This document shows, in pieces, positions 1 to 8,090 of a DNA stretch of 45,726 bases. The DNA lies in NCBI GenBank assembly GCA_002381225.1, contig DFSS01000054.1:1-45726 (forward strand), read 5' to 3'. This DNA comes from Flavobacteriales bacterium UBA3431. Lineage in GTDB: Bacteria > Bacteroidota > Bacteroidia > Flavobacteriales > Schleiferiaceae. A model generated the notes under the pieces. It was not told the DNA's origin, did no database searches, and saw only the letters and a program-made list of their open reading frames with translations. Position numbers and translations under genes: made by a program. Each line of letters opens with the position of its first letter. Within the stretch, counting starts at the first letter, position 1.

Positions 1-281
1 CCGGTGTTGGGGAGCCATTCTGCCCGCGAAATACGCGGGATTCGGGCCACTTCTTTCCCCGATGCCAACTGGTAAATGGCGAGGTACCCATCCCCTTCTT
101 GAGGGGCGACGATGGCGTAGGCAAGGTCGCCCATGCCGTCCATACCAAACGATTTCATGCTTTCCCAGCGGTCGTAGTCCGAATGGGACAAAGGGCGCTT
201 GGGGGCCACTGGAATCTCCACTGACTGCCCATGGACAGATACACTCCATAACGCGATCAGAAGGATTCCTAGATTTCTCAT
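1..281 (-). CDS. S9-family (prolyl oligopeptidase-like) peptidase, N-terminal part only
   Basis: Only the first 93 codons lie in the window; the gene runs off the left edge. The translation begins MRNLGILLIALWSVSVHGQ, a typical signal peptide. Next come KRPLSHSDYDRWESMKS and a segment with EGDGYLAIYQLASGKEV, which resemble the N-terminal propeller start of Bacteroidota S9 peptidases (usual pattern L-H-x-D-Y-x-x-W, then GDG-x-L-x-x-Y). The start ATG (279-281) overlaps the yebC stop in an ATGA, so it is probably translated with yebC. The alpha/beta-hydrolase domain and catalytic triad are outside the window, so activity cannot be checked. Family assignment rests on N-terminal resemblance only. 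Confidence 0.6.
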   Translation of the reverse strand, partial: MRNLGILLIALWSVSVHGQSVEIPVAPKRPLSHSDYDRWESMKSFGMDGMGDLAYAIVAPQEGDGYLAIYQLASGKEVARIPRISRAEWLPNT

Positions 282-1006
282 CCGGCCATGGTGTGATATA
301 CGGCCTGAACGTCGTCGTCCTCTTCGAGTTTTTCGATGAGTTTTTCAACGTCGGCCTGCTGTTCTTCCGTGATTGTCTTCGTATCCATGGGGATGCGTTC
401 AAAGCCCGAATTCAAAATCTCCATGCCCTTTTCCTCCAGCGCTTTAGTGATGGCGCCGTATTCGGCAAAGGGAGCGTAGATCATGATGAGATCGAGGCCT
501 TTCTCTTCGTCGTGTTCTTCAAAGATTTCCTCCACGCCGAAATCGATCATTTCGAACTCAAACTCTTCCAAATCCAGGGTGCCCTTGGCCATTTTGAAGA
601 AGCACTTTCGGTCAAACATAAATTCCACGCTTCCGCTCGTGCCCAAACTGCCGTTGCACTTGTTGAAGTAGGAACGCACATTGCCCACAGTGCGGGTGCT
701 GTTATCGGTAGCAGTCTCCACAAGCACCGCAATGCCATGGGGGCCATAGCCTTCGTAGACCATTTCCTTGTAGTCCGCCTGGTCTTTGCTCGAGGCACGT
801 TTAATGGCGCGTTCCACATTTTCCTTGGGCATGTTGGCATCGCGCGCATTCTGCATCAAGGCCTTCAATCGGCTATTGGCATCCGGACTGGGCCCAGATT
901 CCTTGACAGCCATAATGATGTCTTTGGTGATGCGAGTAAAAACCTTGGCCATGGAGGACCAACGTTTCATTTTTCGTGCTTTCCGGTATTCAAATGCGCG
1001 TCCCAT
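278..1006 (-). CDS. yebC: YebC/PmpR (TACO1) family protein
   Basis: The 242-residue product matches the family's usual length and opens with the classic MGRAFEYRKARKMKRW. It has the conserved DNSRLK, NMPKENVERAIKRA and YEGYGPHG-x-A blocks and an acidic C-terminal domain (EKLEEDDDVQAVYH). The family was first described as DNA-binding regulators. More recent work on bacterial YebC and mitochondrial TACO1 points to a ribosome-associated role in translating difficult (e.g. proline-rich) sequences. It is cytoplasmic. The stop overlaps the start of the downstream S9 peptidase by 4 bases. A candidate promoter lies about 150 bases upstream, with an unusual pyrimidine-rich leader between. Confidence 0.95.
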   Translation of the reverse strand: MGRAFEYRKARKMKRWSSMAKVFTRITKDIIMAVKESGPSPDANSRLKALMQNARDANMPKENVERAIKRASSKDQADYKEMVYEGYGPHGIAVLVETATDNSTRTVGNVRSYFNKCNGSLGTSGSVEFMFDRKCFFKMAKGTLDLEEFEFEMIDFGVEEIFEEHDEEKGLDLIMIYAPFAEYGAITKALEEKGMEILNSGFERIPMDTKTITEEQQADVEKLIEKLEEDDDVQAVYHTMAG

Positions 1007-1009
1007 GGA

Positions 1010-1098
1010 GGGTAAAGGGGTAAAAAGTTAAAGGGTCGAAGGGGAGAAGGGTAAAGGGGTGGAAAGGATTAAGGAAAAAGGATGGAAGGGGTCAACGC
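1010..1098 (-). other. pyrimidine-rich leader tract upstream of yebC
   Basis: On the minus strand, the roughly 90 bases directly before the yebC ATG are almost entirely C and T in short runs. The unit ACCCCTTTACCCT (or a close match) appears twice, one copy immediately before the start codon. No ORF or clear hairpin explains it. It lies between the candidate promoter and the start codon, so it would be transcribed as the 5' untranslated region. Function unknown. Confidence 0.5.
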
Positions 1099-1159
1099 CT
1101 AGGTCCTTTTTGCCTCTTGCCTTCAGTGCCTTGTTTGCCCCGGGCCGTTCGACGAAGTA

Positions 1160-1167
1160 CAAATGTA
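1160..1167 (-). promoter_or_regulatory. candidate -7 element of yebC
   Basis: The minus strand reads TACATTTG, an exact fit to the Bacteroidota -7 consensus TAnnTTTG. It lies in the 212-base gap between the korB stop and yebC. I see no convincing upstream TTG. It would give a leader of about 150 nt. Confidence 0.4.
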
Positions 1168-1218
1168 GGGTATGGGTCGTGTTGGTTTGCGCGCAGGGTA
1201 GCGGGCAAAAATCCTTGC

Positions 1219-2184
1219 CTACTCGACCGTCCAGGTTCGGCCAAGCGCCAAGACTTCTTCTAAGCTCCGCGTCTGAGCATGTGCGGCATGGACTTGGGCT
1301 TCAAAGATGGGCCGATCCTCCCGATAGAGCACGCCAAAGGGACGCACTTCGCCCGTCATTCGCGCTAGGGCAAAGCCTTTCATGGCATCCGTTTCATCGT
1401 GGATCCAACATTCGCTCAAAGGGCGCTCCATGGTTGAAACAATGCGGACCGTTTGTCCGTCCAGCCAAAGCGCCTTGTCGTGGTCGACACCAAATGTGAT
1501 CGGTTGGCCGTGCTCCAAGAAGATGGCATGATCGCTTTGGGTTTTTTTGTCGGTGAAGGCTTCAAAGGCCCCATCGTGAAACACATTGCAGTTCTGGTAA
1601 ATTTCGAGCAAGGCACTCCCTCCGTGCGCTTTGGCCCGAGTCATCATCTCGCGAAGGTGGGCGGGATGCCGGTCCATGCTGCGAGCCAGAAACGTAGCTC
1701 CTGCTCCAAGTGCCAAGGTTTGCGGGTTTACAGGGTGGTCAATACTTCCCAGTGGGGTGGACTTGGAGATAGCCCCTGCGCGGCTTGTAGGCGAATACTG
1801 GCCTTTGGTTAGGCCATAAATTTCATTGTTGAACAGCAGGATGGGAACCCCAACATTGCGTCGAAGTGCATGAATCAGGTGATTCCCGCCAATACTCAAT
1901 GCGTCTCCATCTCCCGTAATGATCCAGACATCCAAAGATGGGTTCGCGAGCTTGATTCCAGTGGCTACAGCCGGGGCACGGCCATGGAGGCTGTGCATGC
2001 CGTAGGCGTTGACATAGTAGGGCAAGCGGCTCGCGCAACCAATGCCGGAAACAACGACCGTATTGGCCGGATCTGCATCCATTTGAGCCAACACTTCGGT
2101 GAATTGCTTTAAGACGGAATAGTCCCCACATCCTGGGCACCAGCGCACCTCTTGGTCGGAAAGAAAGTCTTTGCCACTTTTCAT
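1219..2184 (-). CDS. korB: 2-oxoacid:ferredoxin oxidoreductase, beta (TPP-binding) subunit
   Basis: This is the 321-residue catalytic beta subunit, most likely of 2-oxoglutarate:ferredoxin oxidoreductase (KorAB), which decarboxylates a 2-oxoacid to an acyl-CoA and reduces ferredoxin. Visible features are WCPGCGDYSVL (Cys16, Cys19), Cys50 in SGIGCAS and a later Cys in YQNCNVFHDGAF, the set expected to bind the [4Fe-4S] cluster. The thiamine diphosphate motif starts at GDGDALSIGGNH (residues 91-102). The start overlaps the korA stop in ATGA (2181-2184), which suggests coupled translation. Substrate choice (2-oxoglutarate rather than pyruvate) is inferred from the two-subunit layout. It is the last gene of the mrp-nifU-korA-korB run. 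Confidence 0.92.
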   Translation of the reverse strand: MKSGKDFLSDQEVRWCPGCGDYSVLKQFTEVLAQMDADPANTVVVSGIGCASRLPYYVNAYGMHSLHGRAPAVATGIKLANPSLDVWIITGDGDALSIGGNHLIHALRRNVGVPILLFNNEIYGLTKGQYSPTSRAGAISKSTPLGSIDHPVNPQTLALGAGATFLARSMDRHPAHLREMMTRAKAHGGSALLEIYQNCNVFHDGAFEAFTDKKTQSDHAIFLEHGQPITFGVDHDKALWLDGQTVRIVSTMERPLSECWIHDETDAMKGFALARMTGEVRPFGVLYREDRPIFEAQVHAAHAQTRSLEEVLALGRTWTVE

Positions 2185-3998
2185 GCGTCGGAAAGATGCT
2201 GCGCCAAGCGCTGTTGAACTTCGAGTGCGCCAAAGGGCTGTCCACTGGTCTGTCCTAAGAAGACCAATTCGCGCGTGGTTTGGCTTCGCAACACGTGAAT
2301 CAGCTGTCCCTCGTTCAATTCGGCGACAACAATTTGGCTGAATCCCTCCATGAAGGAAAACAAGTCGGGATGAAGTGGAAATAAGTGTTTTAAATGCACA
2401 TGGGTCACGGCATGTCCGGCATCGCGTAAAGCCTCCACCGCGGTGCGGAGGGCTCCATAGGTACTGCCCCAGCCGACGACCAACAGGTCGCCCGTTGGCG
2501 CTCCCACCTCAACGCTCAAGGGCCCATAAAAGCGCGTCACCGCCTGCACTTTTTTGGCCCGTTCGCGGATCATTTGTTGGTGGTTCGCCGCATCATACGA
2601 CACATGGCCTGTATTGGCTTCGGTTTCTAAGCCGCCCAGACGGTGCATCCCTTCGGGGGTGCCTGGAGTGATCCAAGGGCGGACACCGTGCTCATCCCGT
2701 GCATACGGCAAACGTTGGACGTCCGCATGGGGTGGGGTGATCTGAGGCAATCCGGCCAAGTCCGGTAAACGGAAGGGCTCGGCACTGTTCGCAATGTAGG
2801 CGTCCGACAAAACCATGACGGGCGTCATCGATTCTACCGCCATTTTGGCCGCCAAAACCATATCAAACATGGCTTCGCCCGTGCGTTTGATGGCCATGAT
2901 TGGCATCGGGGCTTCACCATGGCGTCCATACATGGCTTGGAATAAATCGGACTGTTCCATCTTGGTAGGCAAGCCTGTGCTTGGACCGCCCCGTTGCACA
3001 TTGATGACAATCAAAGGCAACTCCATCATCACCGCCAAGCCCAGACCCTCGCCTTTGAGGCTAATCCCTGGGCCTGAGGAAGCCGTTGCCCCCAAACTCC
3101 CTGCAAAGGAGGCCCCGAGGGCCGCCGTAACCGATGCAATCTCATCTTCTGCCTGAAAGGGCAGTACCCCATCAGGTCGGAGCCTCGCCAATTCATGAAG
3201 GATATCGGAAGCCGGAGTGATGGGATAGCCAGCATAGAGAACGGAACGGCCGAGTTGACGGGCCACGGCGGCCAATCCAAGGGCTATTGCATGGCTCCCC
3301 GAGATGGTCTTGTAGGTGCCGGGTTGGGCTTTACGTTGGGGCACCTCCCGGCGGAATGCCGTCCATTCCGCGGTCTCCCCCAAGTGGTAGCCCGCTCGGA
3401 ATGCCAGAATATTCGCCTCGCCGAGGTCTCCCGCAAACTGCCGTTTCAAATCTGCTTCCATCGCCGGGGCAGATTGGCTGTACAACCACGTCAAGAGTCC
3501 CAGAATGGTCATATTCTTGGCCCGGCTTTTTTCCTTTCCAGAGAGTGGCGAATCCTTGAGCGCTTCCCCAGTGAGTTTCTTGAAATCCACCTCCAACACT
3601 TGGAAGCGGCTGTGGGCATCCGCCAAGGGTTCCGCGTCAGCCGGGAGTCCGGCAATCGCTTTAGAACGCGCATCAAAGCCGTCTGTAGAGGCCAATAAGA
3701 GCCCGCCTGCTTTGAGTTTGCCCTGATGCTTCATCCATCCGGCCACATTGAAGGCCACCATCACATCTGCCGCGTCACCTGGATCAAAAATGGCCTCGGA
3801 GGCCATTTGAAACTGAAATCCCGAGACGCCCGATACGGTGCCCTGTGGCGCGCGAATTTCCGCAGGAAAATCGCTGAGGGTCCGCACATCTTGACCACTC
3901 TGGGCGGCAGCCCGAATGAGCTGGGAGCCCAAAAGTTGTATCCCATCGCCGGAATCTCCCGCAATGAGAACGACTAGGTGGGATTGAATTTTAGTCAT
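2181..3998 (-). CDS. korA: 2-oxoacid:ferredoxin oxidoreductase, fused gamma-alpha subunit
   Basis: The 605-residue protein has the gamma domain first (about residues 1-195, with IAGDSGDGIQLLGSQL and TLSDFPAEIRAPQGT) and then the alpha pyrimidine-binding domain (about 215-600, with YPITPASDILHELA, QAEDEIASVTAALGAS, SSGPGISLKGEGLG and NVQRGGPSTGLPTK). This fused order is normal for Bacteroidota and archaeal-type two-subunit enzymes. There is no ferredoxin domain, so electrons must go to a separate ferredoxin. The start ATG (3998) lies inside the end of nifU (8-base overlap), and the stop overlaps korB. Clustering with two Fe-S carrier proteins fits an Fe-S enzyme. Confidence 0.93.
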   Translation of the reverse strand: MTKIQSHLVVLIAGDSGDGIQLLGSQLIRAAAQSGQDVRTLSDFPAEIRAPQGTVSGVSGFQFQMASEAIFDPGDAADVMVAFNVAGWMKHQGKLKAGGLLLASTDGFDARSKAIAGLPADAEPLADAHSRFQVLEVDFKKLTGEALKDSPLSGKEKSRAKNMTILGLLTWLYSQSAPAMEADLKRQFAGDLGEANILAFRAGYHLGETAEWTAFRREVPQRKAQPGTYKTISGSHAIALGLAAVARQLGRSVLYAGYPITPASDILHELARLRPDGVLPFQAEDEIASVTAALGASFAGSLGATASSGPGISLKGEGLGLAVMMELPLIVINVQRGGPSTGLPTKMEQSDLFQAMYGRHGEAPMPIMAIKRTGEAMFDMVLAAKMAVESMTPVMVLSDAYIANSAEPFRLPDLAGLPQITPPHADVQRLPYARDEHGVRPWITPGTPEGMHRLGGLETEANTGHVSYDAANHQQMIRERAKKVQAVTRFYGPLSVEVGAPTGDLLVVGWGSTYGALRTAVEALRDAGHAVTHVHLKHLFPLHPDLFSFMEGFSQIVVAELNEGQLIHVLRSQTTRELVFLGQTSGQPFGALEVQQRLAQHLSDA

Positions 3999-4227
3999 GG
4001 GTATGCACCACGGCCACCACTTCGGGGGCGTACTTTTTGATGGTGGTTTCTACCCCGTTTTTCAGGGTCATTTGGTTGACCGAGCACCCTGCACAAGCGC
4101 CGAGCAGACGGACCCGAACCTCCATGCTGTCCGTGATTTCGGCCAACTGAATGTCTCCGCCATCATTCTGCAAGAAAGGGCGGATTTCGTCAAGGGCGCG
4201 GTGGACGCGGTCTAGGAGGTCACTCAT
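3991..4227 (-). CDS. NifU C-terminal-domain (Nfu-type) Fe-S scaffold/carrier protein
   Basis: A 78-residue single-domain protein with the Nfu signature CAGC at Cys45 and Cys48 (LLGACAGCSVNQMTLKNGVE). The paired cysteines of two monomers usually bridge a [4Fe-4S] cluster that is handed to client enzymes. I start it at the ATG at 4227 because that ATG forms an ATGA overlap with the mrp stop; a longer in-frame start at 4251 would add eight unconserved residues. It overlaps korA by 8 bases at its 3' end. Lying between mrp and korAB, it probably helps to mature the oxidoreductase, though general Fe-S delivery is equally possible. Confidence 0.9.
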   Translation of the reverse strand: MSDLLDRVHRALDEIRPFLQNDGGDIQLAEITDSMEVRVRLLGACAGCSVNQMTLKNGVETTIKKYAPEVVAVVHTHD

Positions 4228-5363
4228 GCGTTTCGTGGCGTGGTTTTGCATCCCGCCATGGTCGTAATACGAACCGCTTCGGTGGGGGGAAGGTTCTCAA
4301 TGCGGTCGGTCAAAGAGGTAATCATGTTTTGGACTACTTCGGTAAAGGCCTCCACCGAAGGGCCCTGCGCCTGCAGGGCGGCGGGATGGCCCACATCGCC
4401 CGCTTCGCGAATACTCTGGATCAAGGGAACCTCCCCGAGGAAGGGAACCTCGAGTTGGTAGGCCAACTGGCGAGCGCCCTCTTTGCCAAAGAGGTAGTAC
4501 TTCATATCCGGCAACTCGGCCGGGGTGAAGTAGGCCATGTTTTCGACGATGCCGAGAACGGGAATTTGAATGGCGTCCATTTGGAACATGCCCACACCTT
4601 TGCGCGCATCTGCCAAGGCTACATGCTGCGGGGTGGAAACGACGACCGCACCCGTGATAGGCAGGGCTTGCACAATGCTCAAATGGATATCCCCCGTGCC
4701 GGGAGGCAAGTCGATGAGTAAGAAGTCCAGTTCCCCCCAATGCGTTTCTTGGAGCATTTGATTGAGGGCCTTGGTCGCCATGGGACCGCGCCACACGACG
4801 GCTTGATCCGTCCCGGCAAAAAAGCCGATGGACATCACTTTGACGCCGTAGGACTCGACGGGCTCCATTTTACGGACGCCATCGACCTCCAAGGCCCCGG
4901 GGCGATCGGCTACGACATCCAGCATCAAGGGCATGGAAGGGCCGTAAATGTCCGCATCTAAGATGCCCACTTTAAAGCCCATGCCCGCGAGGGTTACCGC
5001 GAGGTTGGCGGTCAACGTAGATTTTCCGACGCCCCCCTTTCCGGAAGCAACGGCGACCACATGCTGAATACCTGGTATGGCTTTCCCACGAAGGACGGTG
5101 GATTCGGGCGTTTCGGGTGCTTCGACAAGCAGGTGAATGGTCACTTGAAGCTTCGGGTCGATGCGCGCATGAACCGCCTTCAAGACTTCCACCTCCAATT
5201 TTTTCTTTTGGTGCAGCACTGGGCTGTCGCTCACCACATCCAAAATAACTTCGGAACCCATGATTTGCACATTGCGCAACCCATTGGAGGCCATGAGTAA
5301 TCCTTTGCCGGAGGCATTTGCCACTGCGCTGAGCGCTTCTTCCACTTGTTTGCGTGTCACCAT
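4224..5363 (-). CDS. mrp: Mrp/NBP35-family iron-sulfur cluster carrier ATPase
   Basis: The 379-residue protein has an N-terminal MIP18/DUF59 domain (about residues 1-85) and a deviant-Walker P-loop domain with GKGGVGKST at 108-116, followed by LDADIYGPSMP and LIDLPPGTGD. Mrp/ApbC proteins bind and transfer [4Fe-4S] clusters to apo-proteins in an ATP-dependent way. The C-x-x-C pair present in some family members is not obvious here, which I believe is common in the Bacteroidota versions. It heads the mrp-nifU-korA-korB run and has a TAATTTTG element just before the ATG. The 52-base gap to rlmN separates it from the upstream operon. Confidence 0.93.
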   Translation of the reverse strand: MVTRKQVEEALSAVANASGKGLLMASNGLRNVQIMGSEVILDVVSDSPVLHQKKKLEVEVLKAVHARIDPKLQVTIHLLVEAPETPESTVLRGKAIPGIQHVVAVASGKGGVGKSTLTANLAVTLAGMGFKVGILDADIYGPSMPLMLDVVADRPGALEVDGVRKMEPVESYGVKVMSIGFFAGTDQAVVWRGPMATKALNQMLQETHWGELDFLLIDLPPGTGDIHLSIVQALPITGAVVVSTPQHVALADARKGVGMFQMDAIQIPVLGIVENMAYFTPAELPDMKYYLFGKEGARQLAYQLEVPFLGEVPLIQSIREAGDVGHPAALQAQGPSVEAFTEVVQNMITSLTDRIENLPPTEAVRITTMAGCKTTPRNA

Positions 5364-5367
5364 GCCG

Positions 5368-5375
5368 CAAAATTA
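5368..5375 (-). promoter_or_regulatory. candidate -7 element of the mrp-nifU-kor operon
   Basis: The minus strand reads TAATTTTG, then CGGC, then the mrp ATG. With transcription starting about 5-7 bases after the element, the mRNA would begin at or next to the start codon (leaderless). No well-placed TTG is seen upstream. Confidence 0.45.
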
Positions 5376-5415
5376 CGGCGCAAGGGCGGGAGGGCCGTGT
5401 ATTTTATATGGCAAT

Positions 5416-6486
5416 CTATGCCGGCATCGGGCTGAGCCCTTCCGGCAAGGTCTTATTGGCCAATTGGCCACAGGCCGCATCGATGTCCTTTCCACGCGAA
5501 CGGCGCACCTTGGCTGTGACCCCAATGCGCGCCAAAGCGGTCACATAGGCCTCGAGCGCCTCGGGATCGGCTTGCTGGAAACGCTCATCCCCGATCGCAT
5601 TGTACTCAATCAGGTTGACTTTTACGGGTATCCGCTTACACAATTGGACGAGGGCGTGAACATCCTCAGGGGCGTCATTGACCCCTTTCCAAACCACATA
5701 TTCAAAGGTGATTCGGCGTTTCGTGGCACGGTACCAGTATTCTAGGGCCTCGCGGAGTTCAGCAATCGGAGCCACATCGTTGATGGGCATGATCTGCGAC
5801 CTCACTTCGTCCCGGGCAGAATGCAGGCTCACGGCTAAATGGAATTTTACCCCATCGTCCGCCAATTTCTTGATCATTTTGGGCAATCCCACGGTAGACA
5901 AGGTGATGCGTCGTGGAGACAGGCCCAATCCGTCCGGCTGAGTAATCTTTTCGATGGCCGTCAGCACATTGTGGTAGTTCATGAGGGGCTCCCCCATGCC
6001 CATGAATACAATGTTGGTGAGCGGACGACCAAAGTGCTCCATGCCTTGTTGGTGGATCGCACGGACTTGGTCATAGATTTCGTCGGGTCCCAAGTTGCGC
6101 ATGCGCTTCAGCCGAGCGGTCGCGCAAAAGGCACAATTCAAGCTGCATCCCACTTGCGAGCTCACACAGGCCGTAATGCGCTTTTCGGTAGGAATCAGTA
6201 CCGACTCTACGATCAAGCCGTCGGGAAGTTTGACAGCATTTTTGATGGTGCCGTCCTCAGAGTGCTGGGCTTGCGTGACGGAAATGGGGTGAATGGCATA
6301 TTCCGCCGACAACTTGGCTTGAAGAGCGGTAGGGATGTTGCGCATGTCCGAAATGGCGTGGACACCTTTGGCCCAAATCCAGTCATACACTTGGGCAGCA
6401 CGAAAGCTTGGTTCGCCCCATTCCGCAAAAAGGGTTTGCAGGTCCGCTTTGGAGAGGCTTCGCAGATTTTTGGGGGAAGGAATCAC
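5416..6486 (-). CDS. rlmN: 23S rRNA (adenine-2503-C2)/tRNA methyltransferase RlmN
   Basis: This 356-residue radical-SAM enzyme methylates C2 of A2503 in 23S rRNA and A37 in some tRNAs. The radical SAM cysteines are Cys114, Cys118 and Cys121 (GCSLNCAFC), and the methyl-accepting C-terminal Cys339 lies in AACGQL. Other hallmarks are VFMGMGEPLMNY, LSTVGL and LAVSLHS. The start is GTG at 6486: it overlaps the upstream gene's stop as GTGA, and the reading frame fits the family from there on. It is cytoplasmic and acts during ribosome assembly. It sits behind an unrelated exported protein, so expression is probably coupled to that gene. Confidence 0.96.
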   Translation of the reverse strand: MIPSPKNLRSLSKADLQTLFAEWGEPSFRAAQVYDWIWAKGVHAISDMRNIPTALQAKLSAEYAIHPISVTQAQHSEDGTIKNAVKLPDGLIVESVLIPTEKRITACVSSQVGCSLNCAFCATARLKRMRNLGPDEIYDQVRAIHQQGMEHFGRPLTNIVFMGMGEPLMNYHNVLTAIEKITQPDGLGLSPRRITLSTVGLPKMIKKLADDGVKFHLAVSLHSARDEVRSQIMPINDVAPIAELREALEYWYRATKRRITFEYVVWKGVNDAPEDVHALVQLCKRIPVKVNLIEYNAIGDERFQQADPEALEAYVTALARIGVTAKVRRSRGKDIDAACGQLANKTLPEGLSPMPA

Positions 6487-8048
6487 TCGTTCACACGTTG
6501 TAGCGATCCAAATTGGACCTTGTTTTTTCTGTAGGAATAAAAGACGGCTTCGCCTTGCACCAATTCGCTCGAGGTGCTTCGGCGCGGAAGGGTTTGGACC
6601 CTGTCTTTGCTGTTGTTGTACAAGACCGTGTAAAGCATTTCCGCCTCCGGGGTAATGGTAACAGCCACCACATTGGAGGTCCGTGCGTTGCGCATCACCA
6701 CCGGACGGCGCACCCCAAATCGCTTGGTGTTTGATTTGTGGTCATTGAAAATGAGGTGAAGTTGCTTGCCGTCCACTAAGGGCAAATAGCCCGAAGCCCG
6801 GCCTCCATCATTTTTGGAAAACTGCCGCTTGGGTACATGGCCCGACCATTCGATTTCGCCCTTGTCCGAAATGCCAAAAGCGATAATGTCGTAGTAGTAA
6901 TAGTAGTAGTTCGTCACCGTACCGTTGCGGGTTTGGGTGGTCACCACTTGCATTTCATAGTCCTCCGCAATCACAAAGGCCCCCCCATCCGGACGGTGCA
7001 AAAAATGCCGGAAGACAAAGTCCTCCCGAATTTCCGCGCCCCGGGTAGCTCGGCCAGTACTCATAAATTCATCCAAAAATTCCGTGGAGAAAGGTGAAAG
7101 GTGGGTGGACACGACGTTGGCCTCGGCCTGATCGAGCGTGATGTAAAACATGCCCTTCATGGAGGCCCGGTTGTAGCCCTGCTCGGAATAGAATCCGGCA
7201 ATCGCCATGGTATTGTTCCCAAAATCCAATTCCATTCCCATGTTGGTGACATAGACCAGATCCAGACCTAAATCAATTTCAAATACGCGCTCATCCTTTC
7301 CACTCAGGCGGTATACGATGAACTCCTCATTGGATTCGCCCCAAACCCAGCGCTCGCCTTTGTTGCGCTCTGGGGTCTTCTTGCCGATGAAATAGACATC
7401 GCCATCGTTGGTGACATCCGATCGGTACAGGCTAAAATAGCGGTCCAAAATGTCCAACTCGATGTCCTTGGCCCAGAGCAGTTCAAGCTGCAAGTTGTAA
7501 ACGGCCACAGAGAATTTCTCATTGTCCCGAATGCTGTAGTCAGGATTCGAGAAGATCATGAACTTTTGGCGGTCTTGGGAGAAGCTAATCTTAAAGCTGC
7601 CCTTGTATTTCCGACGGGCATCCAGGCGTTCCACTACCTTCAGTTCCTTGGGGTCGCCTTGGGCATCTAAAACCTGAAGCAGAAGGATTTTTTGGTCCGT
7701 TTGGCGGTTGTAGGCTTGTAAAAAAATGTAAAACTCCCCCTGGACCACATGGGTAGAAATCAATTCCGTTCGGTCCCCTTGGTAGATGATTTGGTCCATT
7801 TCGGATTGCCAAACTTGCCGCGAAGTCTTGCGGTCATATTTCGCGAAGTACCAGCGGTTAGCGGTCAACAGGGCGTAGCGGCTTCCATAGGTGTAGAAGG
7901 CCTCTGCATCCATGTCCAAAATATCCTGCGTTTGCACATCGCGGTAGCGGTACGGGGTTCCCCACTGCAGCTCATAGGCCGGTAATTGCCCGTACAATGC
8001 AGGGCCAAATGCCCAGAAAAAAAGAAAAATGTACTTCAATGAACGCAT
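6483..8048 (-). CDS. exported protein of unknown function, 521 residues
   Basis: I do not recognise a named domain. From the ATG at 8048 the protein opens with MRSLKYIFLFFWAFGPALYGQ, a clear signal peptide; the upstream in-frame start would add nine residues overlapping the divergent promoter region. The rest is a soluble beta-rich sequence with repeated short motifs of the type KYDRKTSRQVWQ, VAVYNLQLELLWAKDIEL and GKDERVFEIDLG. This looks like a beta-propeller or quinoprotein-like fold, although no copper or PQQ site is visible. Six tyrosines in a row are encoded at 6891-6908. Similar exported proteins of unknown role occur across Bacteroidota. It is translationally coupled to rlmN by GTGA. 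Confidence 0.8.
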   Translation of the reverse strand: MRSLKYIFLFFWAFGPALYGQLPAYELQWGTPYRYRDVQTQDILDMDAEAFYTYGSRYALLTANRWYFAKYDRKTSRQVWQSEMDQIIYQGDRTELISTHVVQGEFYIFLQAYNRQTDQKILLLQVLDAQGDPKELKVVERLDARRKYKGSFKISFSQDRQKFMIFSNPDYSIRDNEKFSVAVYNLQLELLWAKDIELDILDRYFSLYRSDVTNDGDVYFIGKKTPERNKGERWVWGESNEEFIVYRLSGKDERVFEIDLGLDLVYVTNMGMELDFGNNTMAIAGFYSEQGYNRASMKGMFYITLDQAEANVVSTHLSPFSTEFLDEFMSTGRATRGAEIREDFVFRHFLHRPDGGAFVIAEDYEMQVVTTQTRNGTVTNYYYYYYDIIAFGISDKGEIEWSGHVPKRQFSKNDGGRASGYLPLVDGKQLHLIFNDHKSNTKRFGVRRPVVMRNARTSNVVAVTITPEAEMLYTVLYNNSKDRVQTLPRRSTSSELVQGEAVFYSYRKNKVQFGSLQRVNE

Positions 8049-8065
8049 TGTGGCAGGGTTTTGGA

Positions 8066-8081
8066 ATATTTGCAAAGAAAC
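8066..8081. promoter_or_regulatory. candidate back-to-back divergent promoter
   Basis: The palindrome TTTGCAAA (8070-8077) supplies the TTTG half of a -7 element on both strands: AATATTTG reading right and TTTCTTTG reading left, each one mismatch from TAnnTTTG. It lies between the divergent genes starting at 8048 (minus) and 8091 (plus). Firing of one promoter would physically exclude the other. Confidence 0.3.
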
Positions 8082-8090
8082 GATGCAACG

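Noticed and set aside
62..1015. 317-codon plus-strand open frame
   Set aside because: It lies antisense to yebC and the S9 peptidase start, which have clear family matches.
1059..1499. Plus-strand frame across the yebC leader and korB end
   Set aside because: Low-complexity purine-rich start and antisense overlap with korB; no family resemblance.
8061..8090. Upstream start of the barrel-like gene
   Set aside because: The ATG at 8091 begins a clean signal peptide, while 8061 lies inside the divergent promoter region.
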